A stretch of 64,000 nucleotides of DNA, taken from positions 41,825 through 105,824 of the forward strand of contig NZ_FTNN01000015.1 in the NCBI RefSeq assembly GCF_900156405.1, given 5' to 3'. The notes beneath the pieces are model-generated. The model searched no databases. It saw only the letters and a list, made by a program, of their open reading frames with translations, and had not been told where the DNA came from. The stretch's first letter is position 1. Every line of letters starts with the position of its first letter. This stretch comes from Shewanella morhuae. GTDB lineage: Bacteria; Pseudomonadota; Gammaproteobacteria; Enterobacterales; Shewanellaceae. Of this stretch, positions 51,699 to 60,671 are shown piece after piece. A program made the position numbers and the translations under genes.

Positions 51699-52775
51699 TT
51701 ACGCTAAGCACACAGACACCCTTGGCGTGAGCTTAGTAACAAGTTCATAAGCGATAGTGCCTATGTGCTCGGCGACTTCTTCCACAGGAAGTGCCTTACC
51801 CCATAGTAGAGCGCTATCGCCTACCTTATCTTGTGCATCCAGGCCTAAGTCGACCGTTAACATATCCATAGATACACGACCTACAATTGGTACTCGTCGA
51901 CCATTAATCCACACAGGCGTGCCTTCTGGGGCATTACGTGGATAACCATCGCCATAACCAATCGCGACTATACCTAAGCGGGTATCTTGTTTTGCGGTCC
52001 AGAAACAACCGTAACCAGCGGGTTGATTCGCTTTATGCTCACGCACCGCAATTAACTGCGACACTAACTCCATCGCGGGTACGAGCCCATGATTAGCCCC
52101 GCAATCACCAGTGACAGGTGACACGCCGTAAAGCGCAATACCGGGACGAATCCAATCGCCTTGGCTTTGAGGCCAATAGAGTGCGCCCGCTGAATTAGCT
52201 AAGGTTCTAAACCCTGGCAAACCTGCCGTTAATGTATTAAAAGCCGCCATCTGTACAGCGGTATAGTTATTACCGGGCTCATCGGCACAAGCAAAATGCG
52301 TCATCAAATGAATCGGTTTTGCGACATTGCGGCACGCCATTAAGCGATCATAAACTTTTGTAAACTGCTCGGGTATAAAGCCTAAACGGTGCATGCCTGA
52401 ATCTATTTTTAACCAAACAGTGACCGGTTTTGCCAGCTCAGTTTGTTCTAACATTGCAAGCTGGGACTCATGATGCACTACGGTGTCGATATCATGCTCG
52501 ACCAGCAAAGGGAGATCGGTTGCACGAAAAAAACCTTCAAGCAATAATAAACGAGCCTTAACACCGCCCGCTCGTAACTCTAATGCTTCATCTAATCGTG
52601 CTAGACCAAAGCCATCGGCACCCACTAAACAATGGGCAACATTTAATAATCCATGACCATAACCGTTCGCTTTAACAACAGCCATAACACGACTTGCAGG
52701 TGCCTGTTGACGCAACGCAGCAAGATTGGTTTGCAGTGCACTACTGCTAATTTCTGCACGGGGAAAAGGGTTCAA
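51699..52775 (-). CDS. alr: Alanine racemase
   Basis: PLP enzyme converting L-Ala to D-Ala for peptidoglycan, 358 aa. PLP Lys35 in [10 protein letters not shown] and the fold-III barrel segments are clear. The C-terminal domain carries the second catalytic Tyr in GYGCFW. The start is TTG at 52775 with AAGG 8 nt upstream. No ATG is placed in the first 29 residues, and the protein begins NPFPRAEIS as in other Shewanella Alr. Downstream of dnaB, the usual gene order. Confidence 0.95.
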   Translation of the reverse strand: MNPFPRAEISSSALQTNLAALRQQAPASRVMAVVKANGYGHGLLNVAHCLVGADGFGLARLDEALELRAGGVKARLLLLEGFFRATDLPLLVEHDIDTVVHHESQLAMLEQTELAKPVTVWLKIDSGMHRLGFIPEQFTKVYDRLMACRNVAKPIHLMTHFACADEPGNNYTAVQMAAFNTLTAGLPGFRTLANSAGALYWPQSQGDWIRPGIALYGVSPVTGDCGANHGLVPAMELVSQLIAVREHKANQPAGYGCFWTAKQDTRLGIVAIGYGDGYPRNAPEGTPVWINGRRVPIVGRVSMDMLTVDLGLDAQDKVGDSALLWGKALPVEEVAEHIGTIAYELVTKLTPRVSVCLA

Positions 52776-52889
52776 AATTTACCTTGTTTACTCAGGAAAT
52801 AAAAAGTCACGAACAATAAAAACAATACATCAGCACTGTCAGCCTTCTGCAAGCGTAAATCTAATGCTGATTCTCATTTTCTAAAAAAC

Positions 52890-54296
52890 TTAATCTTCTT
52901 CAAACTGTGGACCCGCATAATTGTCGAAGCGTGAAAACTGTCCTTGGAAAGTTAATCGCACCCGACCAATAGGGCCGTTACGCTGCTTACCAATAATGAT
53001 TTCAGCGGTGCCTTTGTCTTGAGAATCGTTGTTATACACTTCATCGCGATAAATAAACATGATGAGATCGGCATCCTGCTCGATAGCGCCCGATTCACGC
53101 AAATCCGAGTTTACTGGCCGTTTATCAGCACGTTGCTCGAGTGAGCGGTTGAGCTGCGATAGTGCAATAATAGGAATTTCTAACTCTTTAGCTAACGCTT
53201 TTAAGGAGCGCGAAATTTCCGAGATTTCTAGAGTACGGTTATCTTTCAAGGCGGGTACCTGCATTAGCTGCAGGTAATCTATCATGATCATCGATAAACC
53301 ACCGTATTCACGAGCGATACGACGCGCACGGCTACGGACTTCAGTTGGCGTTAACCCTGAGCCATCATCGATATACATTTTACCTTGCTCAAGCATAATG
53401 CCCATGGTCGATGAAACTCGCGCCCAATCCTCGTCATCAAGTTGACCAGTACGTATTTTAGTTTGGTCAACGCGGCCCAAAGAAGCCAACATACGCATCA
53501 TAATCTGTTCTGATGGCATCTCGAGGCTGAAAATAAGCACTGGTTTATCTTCATTCATTGCCGCTTGTTCGCATAGGTTCATCGCGAAGGTAGTTTTACC
53601 CATAGAAGGACGCGCGGCAACAATCACTAAATCACCCGCTTGGAAACCTGCGGTCATTTTATCGAGATCATTAAAGCCGCTCGAGACACCCGTCACGCCG
53701 TTATGGGGATTATTGTAAAGTTGCTCAATCTTATCGACGGTCTTTTCGAGGATCGTTTTAATGTCCTCAGGACCTTCGTTAACATTGGTACGCATTTCAG
53801 CAATTTTAAAAACTTTACTTTCGGCTAGGTCGAGTAACTCACTCGAGTCGCGACCTTCAGGATTGTAGCCTGCATCGGCAATTTCATGTGCTACGCGGAT
53901 CATGTCACGTACAACAGCGCGCTCACGCACAATTTCAGCGTAGGATAAAATATTACCTGCACTCGGCGTATTTTTAGCAATCTCACCTAAATAGGCAAAG
54001 CCTCCGGCATCCTCTAATTGATTTTCAACTTCTAATTGCTCAGAAACCGTGATCAAATCGATTGGTTGCCCTTGTTCAACCAAGCGGTGCATGGCAGCAA
54101 AAATCATCTTGTGTGAGCGGGAGTAAAAGTCCTCTTTGACTACGGCCTCAGCCACCCGATCCCACGCTTCGGCATCTAACATCAAGCCGCCTAATACCGA
54201 TTGTTCAGCCTCAATTGAATGCGGTGGCAGCTTGAGTCCATCTAGCTGCAAATCTCTTGGCTTACTTTTAGGCTTAAAAGCACCTTGTTGTGACAT
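52890..54296 (-). CDS. dnaB: Replicative DNA helicase
   Basis: Hexameric replication-fork helicase. The N-terminal primase-interacting domain begins PHSIEAEQSVLGGLMLDAEAW. The RecA-like domain has Walker A RPSMGKTTF, Walker B MIMIDYLQLM and the arginine-finger region QADLIMFIYRDE. A frame extends to 54350, but the ATG at 54296 has GGGAG upstream and gives 468 aa, the usual length. No intein. Followed by alr on the same strand. Confidence 0.96.
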   Translation of the reverse strand: MSQQGAFKPKSKPRDLQLDGLKLPPHSIEAEQSVLGGLMLDAEAWDRVAEAVVKEDFYSRSHKMIFAAMHRLVEQGQPIDLITVSEQLEVENQLEDAGGFAYLGEIAKNTPSAGNILSYAEIVRERAVVRDMIRVAHEIADAGYNPEGRDSSELLDLAESKVFKIAEMRTNVNEGPEDIKTILEKTVDKIEQLYNNPHNGVTGVSSGFNDLDKMTAGFQAGDLVIVAARPSMGKTTFAMNLCEQAAMNEDKPVLIFSLEMPSEQIMMRMLASLGRVDQTKIRTGQLDDEDWARVSSTMGIMLEQGKMYIDDGSGLTPTEVRSRARRIAREYGGLSMIMIDYLQLMQVPALKDNRTLEISEISRSLKALAKELEIPIIALSQLNRSLEQRADKRPVNSDLRESGAIEQDADLIMFIYRDEVYNNDSQDKGTAEIIIGKQRNGPIGRVRLTFQGQFSRFDNYAGPQFEED

Positions 54297-54422
54297 TAAC
54301 GCTCCCGATTTCCAACAACTTAACAAAATATGATATAAAACCCGCGTCAAGCAAACAGGATGTTTACACTTACCTGTTATTTCATTCCAACGGACACTCT
54401 AAAAAATCAATAAGGAAAGAAC

Positions 54423-56621
54423 ATGCGTATTGCATTGGTTGCGGCCCTAGCACTGACATCCGGCATAGCAGCCGCCGACGAAGGACAATGGCAACCTTAT
54501 CAAATGCCTTCAATTGCAGACAAACTCAGTGAACGTGGAATCGATATTCCAGCAGAACAATTGGCCGATCTGACACGTTACCCTATGAATGCCGTTGTAG
54601 GACTGGGCTATTGTACCGCCAGTTTTGTCTCGCCCCAAGGGCTAGTTGTGACAAACCATCATTGTGCCTACAAGGCGATACAATATAACACCAAGACAGA
54701 ACATAACTATCTAGAACAAGGCTTTTTAGCCACATCAATGGACAAGGAACCTTCGGCCGGTCCTAACGAGCGTTTATATATTACTGAAGCAGTTACAGAT
54801 GTCACTGCCGGCATCATGAAAGATCTCAGCCAAGATCCGTTAACGCGTTACGAAGACATTCAAAATCACAGCAAAGCGCTGATTAAGAGTTGTGAAGCGG
54901 ATGATAACTATCGCTGTAATGTTCGCAGTTTTCATAACGGCTTAGAATACTATTTAATTAAACAGTTAATGATCCGCGATGTGCGTTTAGTTTATGCACC
55001 ACCCAAAAGTATCGGCGGGTTTGGTGGCGATATCGATAACTATGAATATCCGCGCCATTCTGGTGATTTCGCCTTCTTACGCGCCTATGTAGGCAAAGAC
55101 GGCCAACCCGCGGCCTATAGTGATGACAATATCCCCTATAAGCCAAAGAGTTACCTTAAAGTGAATGCTGATGGCGTAAAAGCCGGTGACGGCGTGTTCA
55201 TAGCAGGTTATCCGGGCTCAACCAGTCGCTATAACCTGACCAGTGAACTTAAGTTTGCCAGTCATTGGTTATATCCAACTCAAGCTAAACGCTATCAACT
55301 ACAAATTGATACAATTACAGCGATGGGACAACAAGATGCCGATATCGCCATAAAGTACGCGGGCAACATGGCTTCTATGGCTAATAGGATGAAGAAACTC
55401 AATGGTCTGCTGGCGGGCTTTAAAGCTACGGATATTGTGGGGATTAAACAAAGTCGTGAGGATAACTTTCTCGCGTGGCTGAAACAAAATCCTGAGCTAA
55501 ATCAAAATCTCATCGCTGAGTTAGACGTGTTACTCGCCCAGCAACAGCAAGCATTTCAAAGTAACTATTACTTTACCAATGCCCAATCGAGCACCCTGTT
55601 AAGCGCAGCGAATAATCTTTACCGTCTTGCAAAAGAAAAACAAAAGCCCGATGCCGAGCGTGAGCAAGGCTACCAAGAGCGTGATATAGCGATGTTAAGC
55701 TCACGTCTTAAACGTATCGATTCGAGTTTTGATGTCAAAGTCGATAAAACGCTCTGGCTACAGGATTTGATGGCTTATCTTGGCCAATCGAATCGCGTGG
55801 CAGCACTCGATCAAATGTTGGATATCAATAATAAAGATAGAGATCTCGCGGTAAAACTTGATGGTTTGTACTCACTCACTACCCTTACAGACCAAGCGCA
55901 AAGGCTGACATGGATGGATGCCGATGCTAACGCTTTTGAAACCAGTACCGATCCCTTTATCCGTTTAGCAGTCGCGCTTTATGACACCAATATGGCTCAG
56001 GAAAAGTCAGAAAAAATCTTAGATGGCAAACTGTCTAGCGCTCGCCCTGATTATATGGCAGCCATGATTAAATACTATAAAGCGAATAACTGGCCAGTCT
56101 ATCCTGACGCTAACGGTACGCTGCGCATCAGTTATGGTATGGTCGATGGCTATCAGTCCCGCGATGCGCTCTATAAGCAGCCATTCACTCGTCTAGATGG
56201 CATAGTCGCGAAACACACAGGTGTTGCACCCTATAACGCGCCGAAAAAATTACTCGATGCGATTAAAGAGCAACGCTTTGGCGATCACTTAGTCAAATCG
56301 GTTTATCAAGATCCGAGCGGTTGGATTTGCAGCTTGTTCTCTTGCCTAGATAAACCCGCAGAGTTTAACTCAGTACCGGTTAACTTTTTATCCAGCGTCG
56401 ACACCACAGGCGGCAACTCAGGCTCGCCAGTGTTTAACGGCAAAGGCGAGTTAGTCGGTTTAAACTTCGATTCAACCTATGAAGCCATCACCAAAGATTG
56501 GTTCTTCAACCCCACCATCACCCGTGCAGTACACGTGGATATCCGCTACATTTTGTGGATGATGGACGAAGTTGACCACGCCGATAACTTAATCAAAGAA
56601 TTGGATTTAGTGCGCAACTAA
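54423..56621 (+). CDS. S46-family dipeptidyl-peptidase (DPP7/DPP11 type)
   Basis: A 732-aa periplasmic serine peptidase that removes dipeptides from N-termini. Signal peptide at residues 1-18 (SGIAA|A). Catalytic triad: His in TNHHC (77-81), Asp in GGFGGDIDNYEYPRH, and Ser666 in GGNSGSP. The residue 18 positions after the nucleophile, which sets the S1 specificity (Gly in DPP7, Arg in DPP11), is Ser684 here. Insertions and the alpha-helical cap (about 280-560) match the family. Single gene divergent from dnaB, with a good terminator. Confidence 0.92.
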   Translation: MRIALVAALALTSGIAAADEGQWQPYQMPSIADKLSERGIDIPAEQLADLTRYPMNAVVGLGYCTASFVSPQGLVVTNHHCAYKAIQYNTKTEHNYLEQGFLATSMDKEPSAGPNERLYITEAVTDVTAGIMKDLSQDPLTRYEDIQNHSKALIKSCEADDNYRCNVRSFHNGLEYYLIKQLMIRDVRLVYAPPKSIGGFGGDIDNYEYPRHSGDFAFLRAYVGKDGQPAAYSDDNIPYKPKSYLKVNADGVKAGDGVFIAGYPGSTSRYNLTSELKFASHWLYPTQAKRYQLQIDTITAMGQQDADIAIKYAGNMASMANRMKKLNGLLAGFKATDIVGIKQSREDNFLAWLKQNPELNQNLIAELDVLLAQQQQAFQSNYYFTNAQSSTLLSAANNLYRLAKEKQKPDAEREQGYQERDIAMLSSRLKRIDSSFDVKVDKTLWLQDLMAYLGQSNRVAALDQMLDINNKDRDLAVKLDGLYSLTTLTDQAQRLTWMDADANAFETSTDPFIRLAVALYDTNMAQEKSEKILDGKLSSARPDYMAAMIKYYKANNWPVYPDANGTLRISYGMVDGYQSRDALYKQPFTRLDGIVAKHTGVAPYNAPKKLLDAIKEQRFGDHLVKSVYQDPSGWICSLFSCLDKPAEFNSVPVNFLSSVDTTGGNSGSPVFNGKGELVGLNFDSTYEAITKDWFFNPTITRAVHVDIRYILWMMDEVDHADNLIKELDLVRN

Positions 56622-57129
56622 GCCGATTAACACCTGTAAACGACTAAGAAGATCGCCGCCTAGCGGCGATTTTTTTAGTGCGATTCTTTAATGCATAGCT
56701 TAAGTGCATAGATTGTTAGACTGCTGGTTTTAAAAACAGAAAGTAAAAAGTCACAGTAGAGAAACCATACTGGCCATAAACACCCAGCGACCAAGGCCGC
56801 CATCTGGGTTGCGAATAAATCAGCACATATAAGCAAAGCGATCCCAATGCCGAGCTACTGCCACAAATCGAGCCATTGCCACAAGCCGACAGCAAGTTAC
56901 GACTAATGGCCTATTGCAGCAATTAAAAATCACCCCCATTATTTGTTACTTTTATATTCAGCACGTACTTTTTCATGCTTATTTTTCATTACGTTAAGCT
57001 GACTTAGCATGTCGATTTTGCATCTGCCCAATATCATCTTCGTCTACTGACGTAGCGCACTACGTTAACCGTAACGATAAGTCCAACACCACTACAATCA
57101 AATCTACATTCAGGCAAGGAAATCGCCCC
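56622..57129. other. 508-bp intergenic region with terminator only
   Basis: After the S46 gene and its terminator (56652-56676) the sequence is unremarkable. No supported ORF or known operator was seen before the lipoprotein start at 57130. Confidence 0.45.
56652..56676 (+). terminator. Terminator of the S46 peptidase gene
   Basis: ATCGCCG / CGGCGAT stem with a 5-nt loop and a T-run. Confidence 0.88.
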
Positions 57130-57998
57130 ATGAAACAGCTAACACTGCTGCTGGTAATATTCCTCAGCGGCTGCGCGACACAGCACATCACCCCAGCTCA
57201 TTCATCTATCAAAGTGATGTGCAAGACACGTTACCGCCGCTAGCAGAGATGAATGCAACATTACGGGATATAGCCCCTAACGCAGTAATAACTGAGGTCA
57301 GCCTAAAAACCCTCGATGACATAACACTCCACGGCGTCCAGCTTATTCAGCCAGCTGCACAAGCTAATATCGTGTTTTATGGCGGCAATGGCATGACCAT
57401 CAGTAAAACCCATAAGATCCTAGAGGAATTCGCCTATTTACCCGCCAATCTCATTTGGTTCGATTATCGGGGTAGCGGCCTCAGTGAGAAATCCACCCAC
57501 TTAAGCATCGATGCGCTCAAATCCGATGCGCTAGCAGTAGTGGATTTTGCCAAAGCGACACTTCCAAGCGACTTGCCGCTAATCGTGCATGGATTGTCTA
57601 TGGGATCGCTGTTAGCAACACAGCTTGCTAATGAACGCGATATCGATGGCTTAGTACTCGATAGCGCCATCAGCACAGTGCCTGAGTTAGTCGACAACTT
57701 AGTGCCTTTCTGGGCAAAACCCTTTACCAGCATTACGCTTGATGCCGAGCTTCAACAGATTAATAACCTGCAACCCATTGCGCACTATCAACACGCCTTA
57801 TTAGTGCTGGTTGGCAGAGACGACACAGTCACTCCCGTCAGCGCTTCCCAAGCTATCTTTAACGCCGCCGTACTCAGCCCAAGTAAAGCACTCTACGTAA
57901 TTGCTGACGCTGAACATGGCATGACCATAAAAAGCGAGCAAACTATCAGCCTTTACAACAAATTCATCGCCACTGTAGGCCACTTAAAACAGCAATAA
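57130..57998 (+). pseudogene. Lipoprotein alpha/beta hydrolase split by a single-base frameshift
   Basis: The ATG at 57130 opens a lipoprotein signal peptide (MKQLTLLLVIFLSGC, lipobox LSGC) that runs to a stop at 57241-57243. The hydrolase body is in another frame, open without a stop through 57201 (FIYQSDVQDTLPPL...) to 57998. Joining them needs one inserted base near 57198-57203, most simply an extra T in CATTC, giving a continuous protein. The body has GLSMGS (Ser nucleophile), VGRDDTVTP (Asp) and DAEHGM (His). If the only start left is GTG 57219, the product would be 259 aa and cytoplasmic. Sequencing error is possible. Confidence 0.75.
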
Positions 57999-58035
57999 AT
58001 CTGCCCATAAACCCAAGGGCTATTTCTGCTGCCGT

Positions 58036-58062
58036 AGTTTGTTGTTTGTAGTTTGTAGTTTA
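58036..58062. repeat. Short imperfect heptamer repeat
   Basis: Nearly four copies of AGTTTGT with one substituted unit (TGTTTGT), about 27 bp. Weak compared with the arrays at 27.3 and 28.8 kb. Confidence 0.7.
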
Positions 58063-58215
58063 CATGGAAGTGAGATAGCTATCGGTAAGCATGGCTACAA
58101 GCATGAAGGGCTGCGTGAAATTCAGGCGAGGTAAAGTCTGTAAAAAGAAGCTTTGCTCAGTAGGCGCCAGCGCCTATTGCTGATCATGTTAGGCTGAGTC
58201 GCCGCTAGCCCCGCT

Positions 58216-58334
58216 ATACCCAAAGTCATTGAAGTTACCATTAGGCAGCAAGTGAGTGGACCCCACGAGCTTAGCTGTCTACGTGATTGGTGTGAGCGAG
58301 CAACGTAACCAACCTCCTGTGGCAACACTATATA
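58216..58334. repeat. ERIC-like intergenic repeat (degenerate)
   Basis: The core GAGCTTA-(...)-GTGATTGG(T)GTGAGCGAG resembles the ERIC consensus GGAGCTTACATAAGTAAGTGACTGGGGTGAGCG, and the left arm ATACCCAAAGTCATTGAAGTT with the right arm CAACC-(...)-GGCAAC fit the palindromic ends. About 119 bp, near the usual 124-127 bp. It is diverged, so this call is tentative. It lies in a gene-free gap, as ERIC elements do. Confidence 0.55.
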
Positions 58335-58357
58335 TAACTAATGGATTAGGGCCAGTT

Positions 58358-58395
58358 CATACACTGGAGCTTAAGCATTTAAGCTTCAGTGTATG
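58358..58395. repeat. Long hairpin, 17-bp stem
   Basis: CATACACTGGAGCTTAA and TTAAGCTTCAGTGTATG pair with one mismatch around a GCAT loop. No T-run follows, so it is not a typical terminator. It lies between the ERIC-like element and the end of the gene at 58513. Confidence 0.75.
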
Positions 58396-58512
58396 AGGCT
58401 CATCTCATATATTTAGGTAATTATCTAGCTCTTAAAATCTAACGCCATATCTATGTTAACCCTAACAGTATATTCACAGGCCTATTAAATAGGTATTACT
58501 CGGCCTTGTGTT

Positions 58513-60576
58513 TTAAAGTTTTAATAGTGGCAAAAGGCTGTTTTTTTGATCTGTCCAAATAACGTAATCTTCTTTGGGGAAAGTTTGACTAGGCAGGCTG
58601 TCGGGAGCTATTGAATCCAGAAATTGTTGGTTACTCGTCATAGCTACCCACATAGAGCTAGGGACAGTAGCTGGATTGCCTTGATATTTAAATTTAACTA
58701 ATGACTTGTTAAATTTCGAGCTATGAGCGTGCAGCACCGGCATAAGATCTATGTGGTTATTTGATGTGTGGATAATTAACACTCCATCTTTTATCATCCG
58801 TCGCCAATAAATCTCGAAGGCTTCTTGCGTTAACAAATGGGCTGGAATAACATCACTTGAAAACGCGTCAATAACTAACCCATTCATTAAGAGGTCACCA
58901 TCTTTGACTTCTTGAGCTAACGTTATTCGTCCATCGCCCAGTATTACCTCAATATCTGAGCGCGACTCACCAAGGTAAGAAAAGTAGTTAGTGGCCATAT
59001 TATAGACAGCAGGATTGAGTTCATAAAACCTCATTTTGTCTGCTTCGTCAGCAAATTTTGCCAATACTCCTGCACCGAGACCAATAATACCAATATTTAA
59101 ATCTCCCTGTTGTTTTAGGGTATTAAGCGACTTAATTACCCCAGTGTCTTGATGATAATAAGTCCCTGTTTGTTCACCTTGCTTAACTAGGCTCTGTGAG
59201 CCATGAATCGTTGTTCCGTCGACTAGGCGTCTTTCTGCAATATTGCCGACCTCAATATCTTTCACCGTTACGTACCCATAAAAGTTTCTTTCTGACGCCA
59301 AGTTATATTGATTGAAACTGTTATCGAGGTAAAAATAGCACAAGCCCCAAATGATTATAGATATTGCCATGCTCGCGTTATATCGGTATGAGCGCGCTTT
59401 ATCGTCAGTGTGTTGAATATAAATGAATAAAGAGAAAACCACTGATAGCGCTACGATATACTCAGTTATCTGGCTAAATATCATAGGTGCGAGTAATGCA
59501 CTAAATAGGCTGCCAATAACGCCGCCAAACGCTATACACAAATAAAACTGAGTCAAGCCTTCCTCTGTTGGGGCTGATTTTCTCAGTTCTCCGTGGCAGA
59601 TCATGCAGCAAATGAACAGCACTAGCGCATACATTAAAAATTGCGCTAATGCGTTAAATTGGCTACCAACAAAAAACATCATTAACCCAGCAAAAACAGC
59701 AAATGGAACCAGTGGAGACCAGTGAGCGCGTCGATAACTATTTTCGGATGCGAATGCAAATGAAAAAGTGATGAGGTAAATGGCGAGAGGTAGTGTCCAT
59801 ACGAGTGGCATAGGAGGAATATTAGTGCTTATCATCTGTGTCGTAGCAATTAGTATCACCGTGCTACACGCAGATAAGATGATCCAAAGGTACTTTTTAG
59901 GCCTTAATTTTTGCGCATTAAGCAATGATTTAAGCTCTGACTTAGAAGCTGAACAGTCGAGATGTTTATCCTTCAAAATAGTGAATATAAGTGCCAGTAG
60001 TAACAATATGAGACAGTACAAGCCAGCTAACCAATAGTCCTTTTGCTCGTTTATAAAAAAGAAGACCTCAAACACAAAAGGGTAACTAATGAGTGCCAGC
60101 AGCGAGCCGAAATTAGACAGCGAATACCAGTGGTAGGGAATAGGTTTATGAGTGGTCTGGATATACCAGCGCTGCATTAAAACGCTAGTTGAAGATAGCA
60201 GCAAAAATACTAAGCCAACTTGAGACATCAACTTGATTATCACAGACCACACAGGGGAAAAGATAATAACGGGCAATGCAAGTTCGCTAAATGTGATAGG
60301 CACAGATATCAGCACTAACACAATATGAATGATCAATTGCTGCTTTAGCTGAAATCGACTTAGATAGTGAGCATAAAGATAACCCAATAGCAGCATGCCT
60401 TGATAAAAAACCATGCTGGCAGACCAAACCGAAGCCCCACCCCCAAACAGAGGTAATAATTCCTTTGATAAAATGGGTTGTATCTGAAATAACAGAAAAG
60501 CACTACAAAAAATAATTAACAGAAATAAAATATGCTGCATGTTTCTTACTAGGTGATTTAACAGTGTATGGAGCAT
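58513..60576 (-). CDS. Fused MFS-like / spermidine synthase-like membrane protein
   Basis: A 687-aa protein. The N-terminal about 430 residues contain some 12-13 membrane helices with the start typical of fused MFS/spermidine synthase proteins (FCSAFLLFQIQPILSKELLP). The C-terminal about 230 residues form a Rossmann methyltransferase/polyamine-synthase-like domain with IIGLGAGVLAKFAD, FYELNPAVY and DAFSSDVIPAHLLT. The canonical GGGDGG is GLGAGV here, so true spermidine synthase activity is doubtful. Start at ATG 60576 or at 60540. Divergent from the regulator at 60672. Activity unknown. Confidence 0.8.
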   Translation of the reverse strand: MLHTLLNHLVRNMQHILFLLIIFCSAFLLFQIQPILSKELLPLFGGGASVWSASMVFYQGMLLLGYLYAHYLSRFQLKQQLIIHIVLVLISVPITFSELALPVIIFSPVWSVIIKLMSQVGLVFLLLSSTSVLMQRWYIQTTHKPIPYHWYSLSNFGSLLALISYPFVFEVFFFINEQKDYWLAGLYCLILLLLALIFTILKDKHLDCSASKSELKSLLNAQKLRPKKYLWIILSACSTVILIATTQMISTNIPPMPLVWTLPLAIYLITFSFAFASENSYRRAHWSPLVPFAVFAGLMMFFVGSQFNALAQFLMYALVLFICCMICHGELRKSAPTEEGLTQFYLCIAFGGVIGSLFSALLAPMIFSQITEYIVALSVVFSLFIYIQHTDDKARSYRYNASMAISIIIWGLCYFYLDNSFNQYNLASERNFYGYVTVKDIEVGNIAERRLVDGTTIHGSQSLVKQGEQTGTYYHQDTGVIKSLNTLKQQGDLNIGIIGLGAGVLAKFADEADKMRFYELNPAVYNMATNYFSYLGESRSDIEVILGDGRITLAQEVKDGDLLMNGLVIDAFSSDVIPAHLLTQEAFEIYWRRMIKDGVLIIHTSNNHIDLMPVLHAHSSKFNKSLVKFKYQGNPATVPSSMWVAMTSNQQFLDSIAPDSLPSQTFPKEDYVIWTDQKNSLLPLLKL

Positions 60577-60609
60577 TTATTTTGTGCAATCATACTGCAA
60601 TGCATTTAC

Positions 60610-60638
60610 TCTTAAGTTTATCTTAAGAAAACCTTAGC
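60610..60638. promoter_or_regulatory. 11-bp-phased direct repeat in the divergent regulator/transporter spacer
   Basis: TCTTAAG occurs at 60610-60616 and 60621-60627, exactly 11 bp apart, and a weaker copy CCTTAGC at 60632 continues the phase. OmpR/ToxR-type winged-helix proteins typically bind direct repeats with about 11-bp spacing. The same sequence is also an inverted repeat TCTTAAG-N5-CTTAAGA. A candidate operator of the adjacent ToxR-type regulator, by inference. Confidence 0.5.
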
Positions 60639-60671
60639 GCATGTTTATAAAAGATTTTTTTGAGGAAGCCA

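Larger units (their letters stand above)
57999..58512. other. 514-bp region with repeats but no gene
   Basis: Contains a short heptamer repeat (58036-58062), an ERIC-like element (58216-58334) and a long hairpin (58358-58395). A 68-codon minus frame at 58122-58328 overlaps the ERIC-like element and is not credible as a gene. Confidence 0.6.

Noticed and set aside
58122..58328. A 68-codon minus-strand frame
   Set aside because: Coincides with the ERIC-like repeat and has no translation signals.
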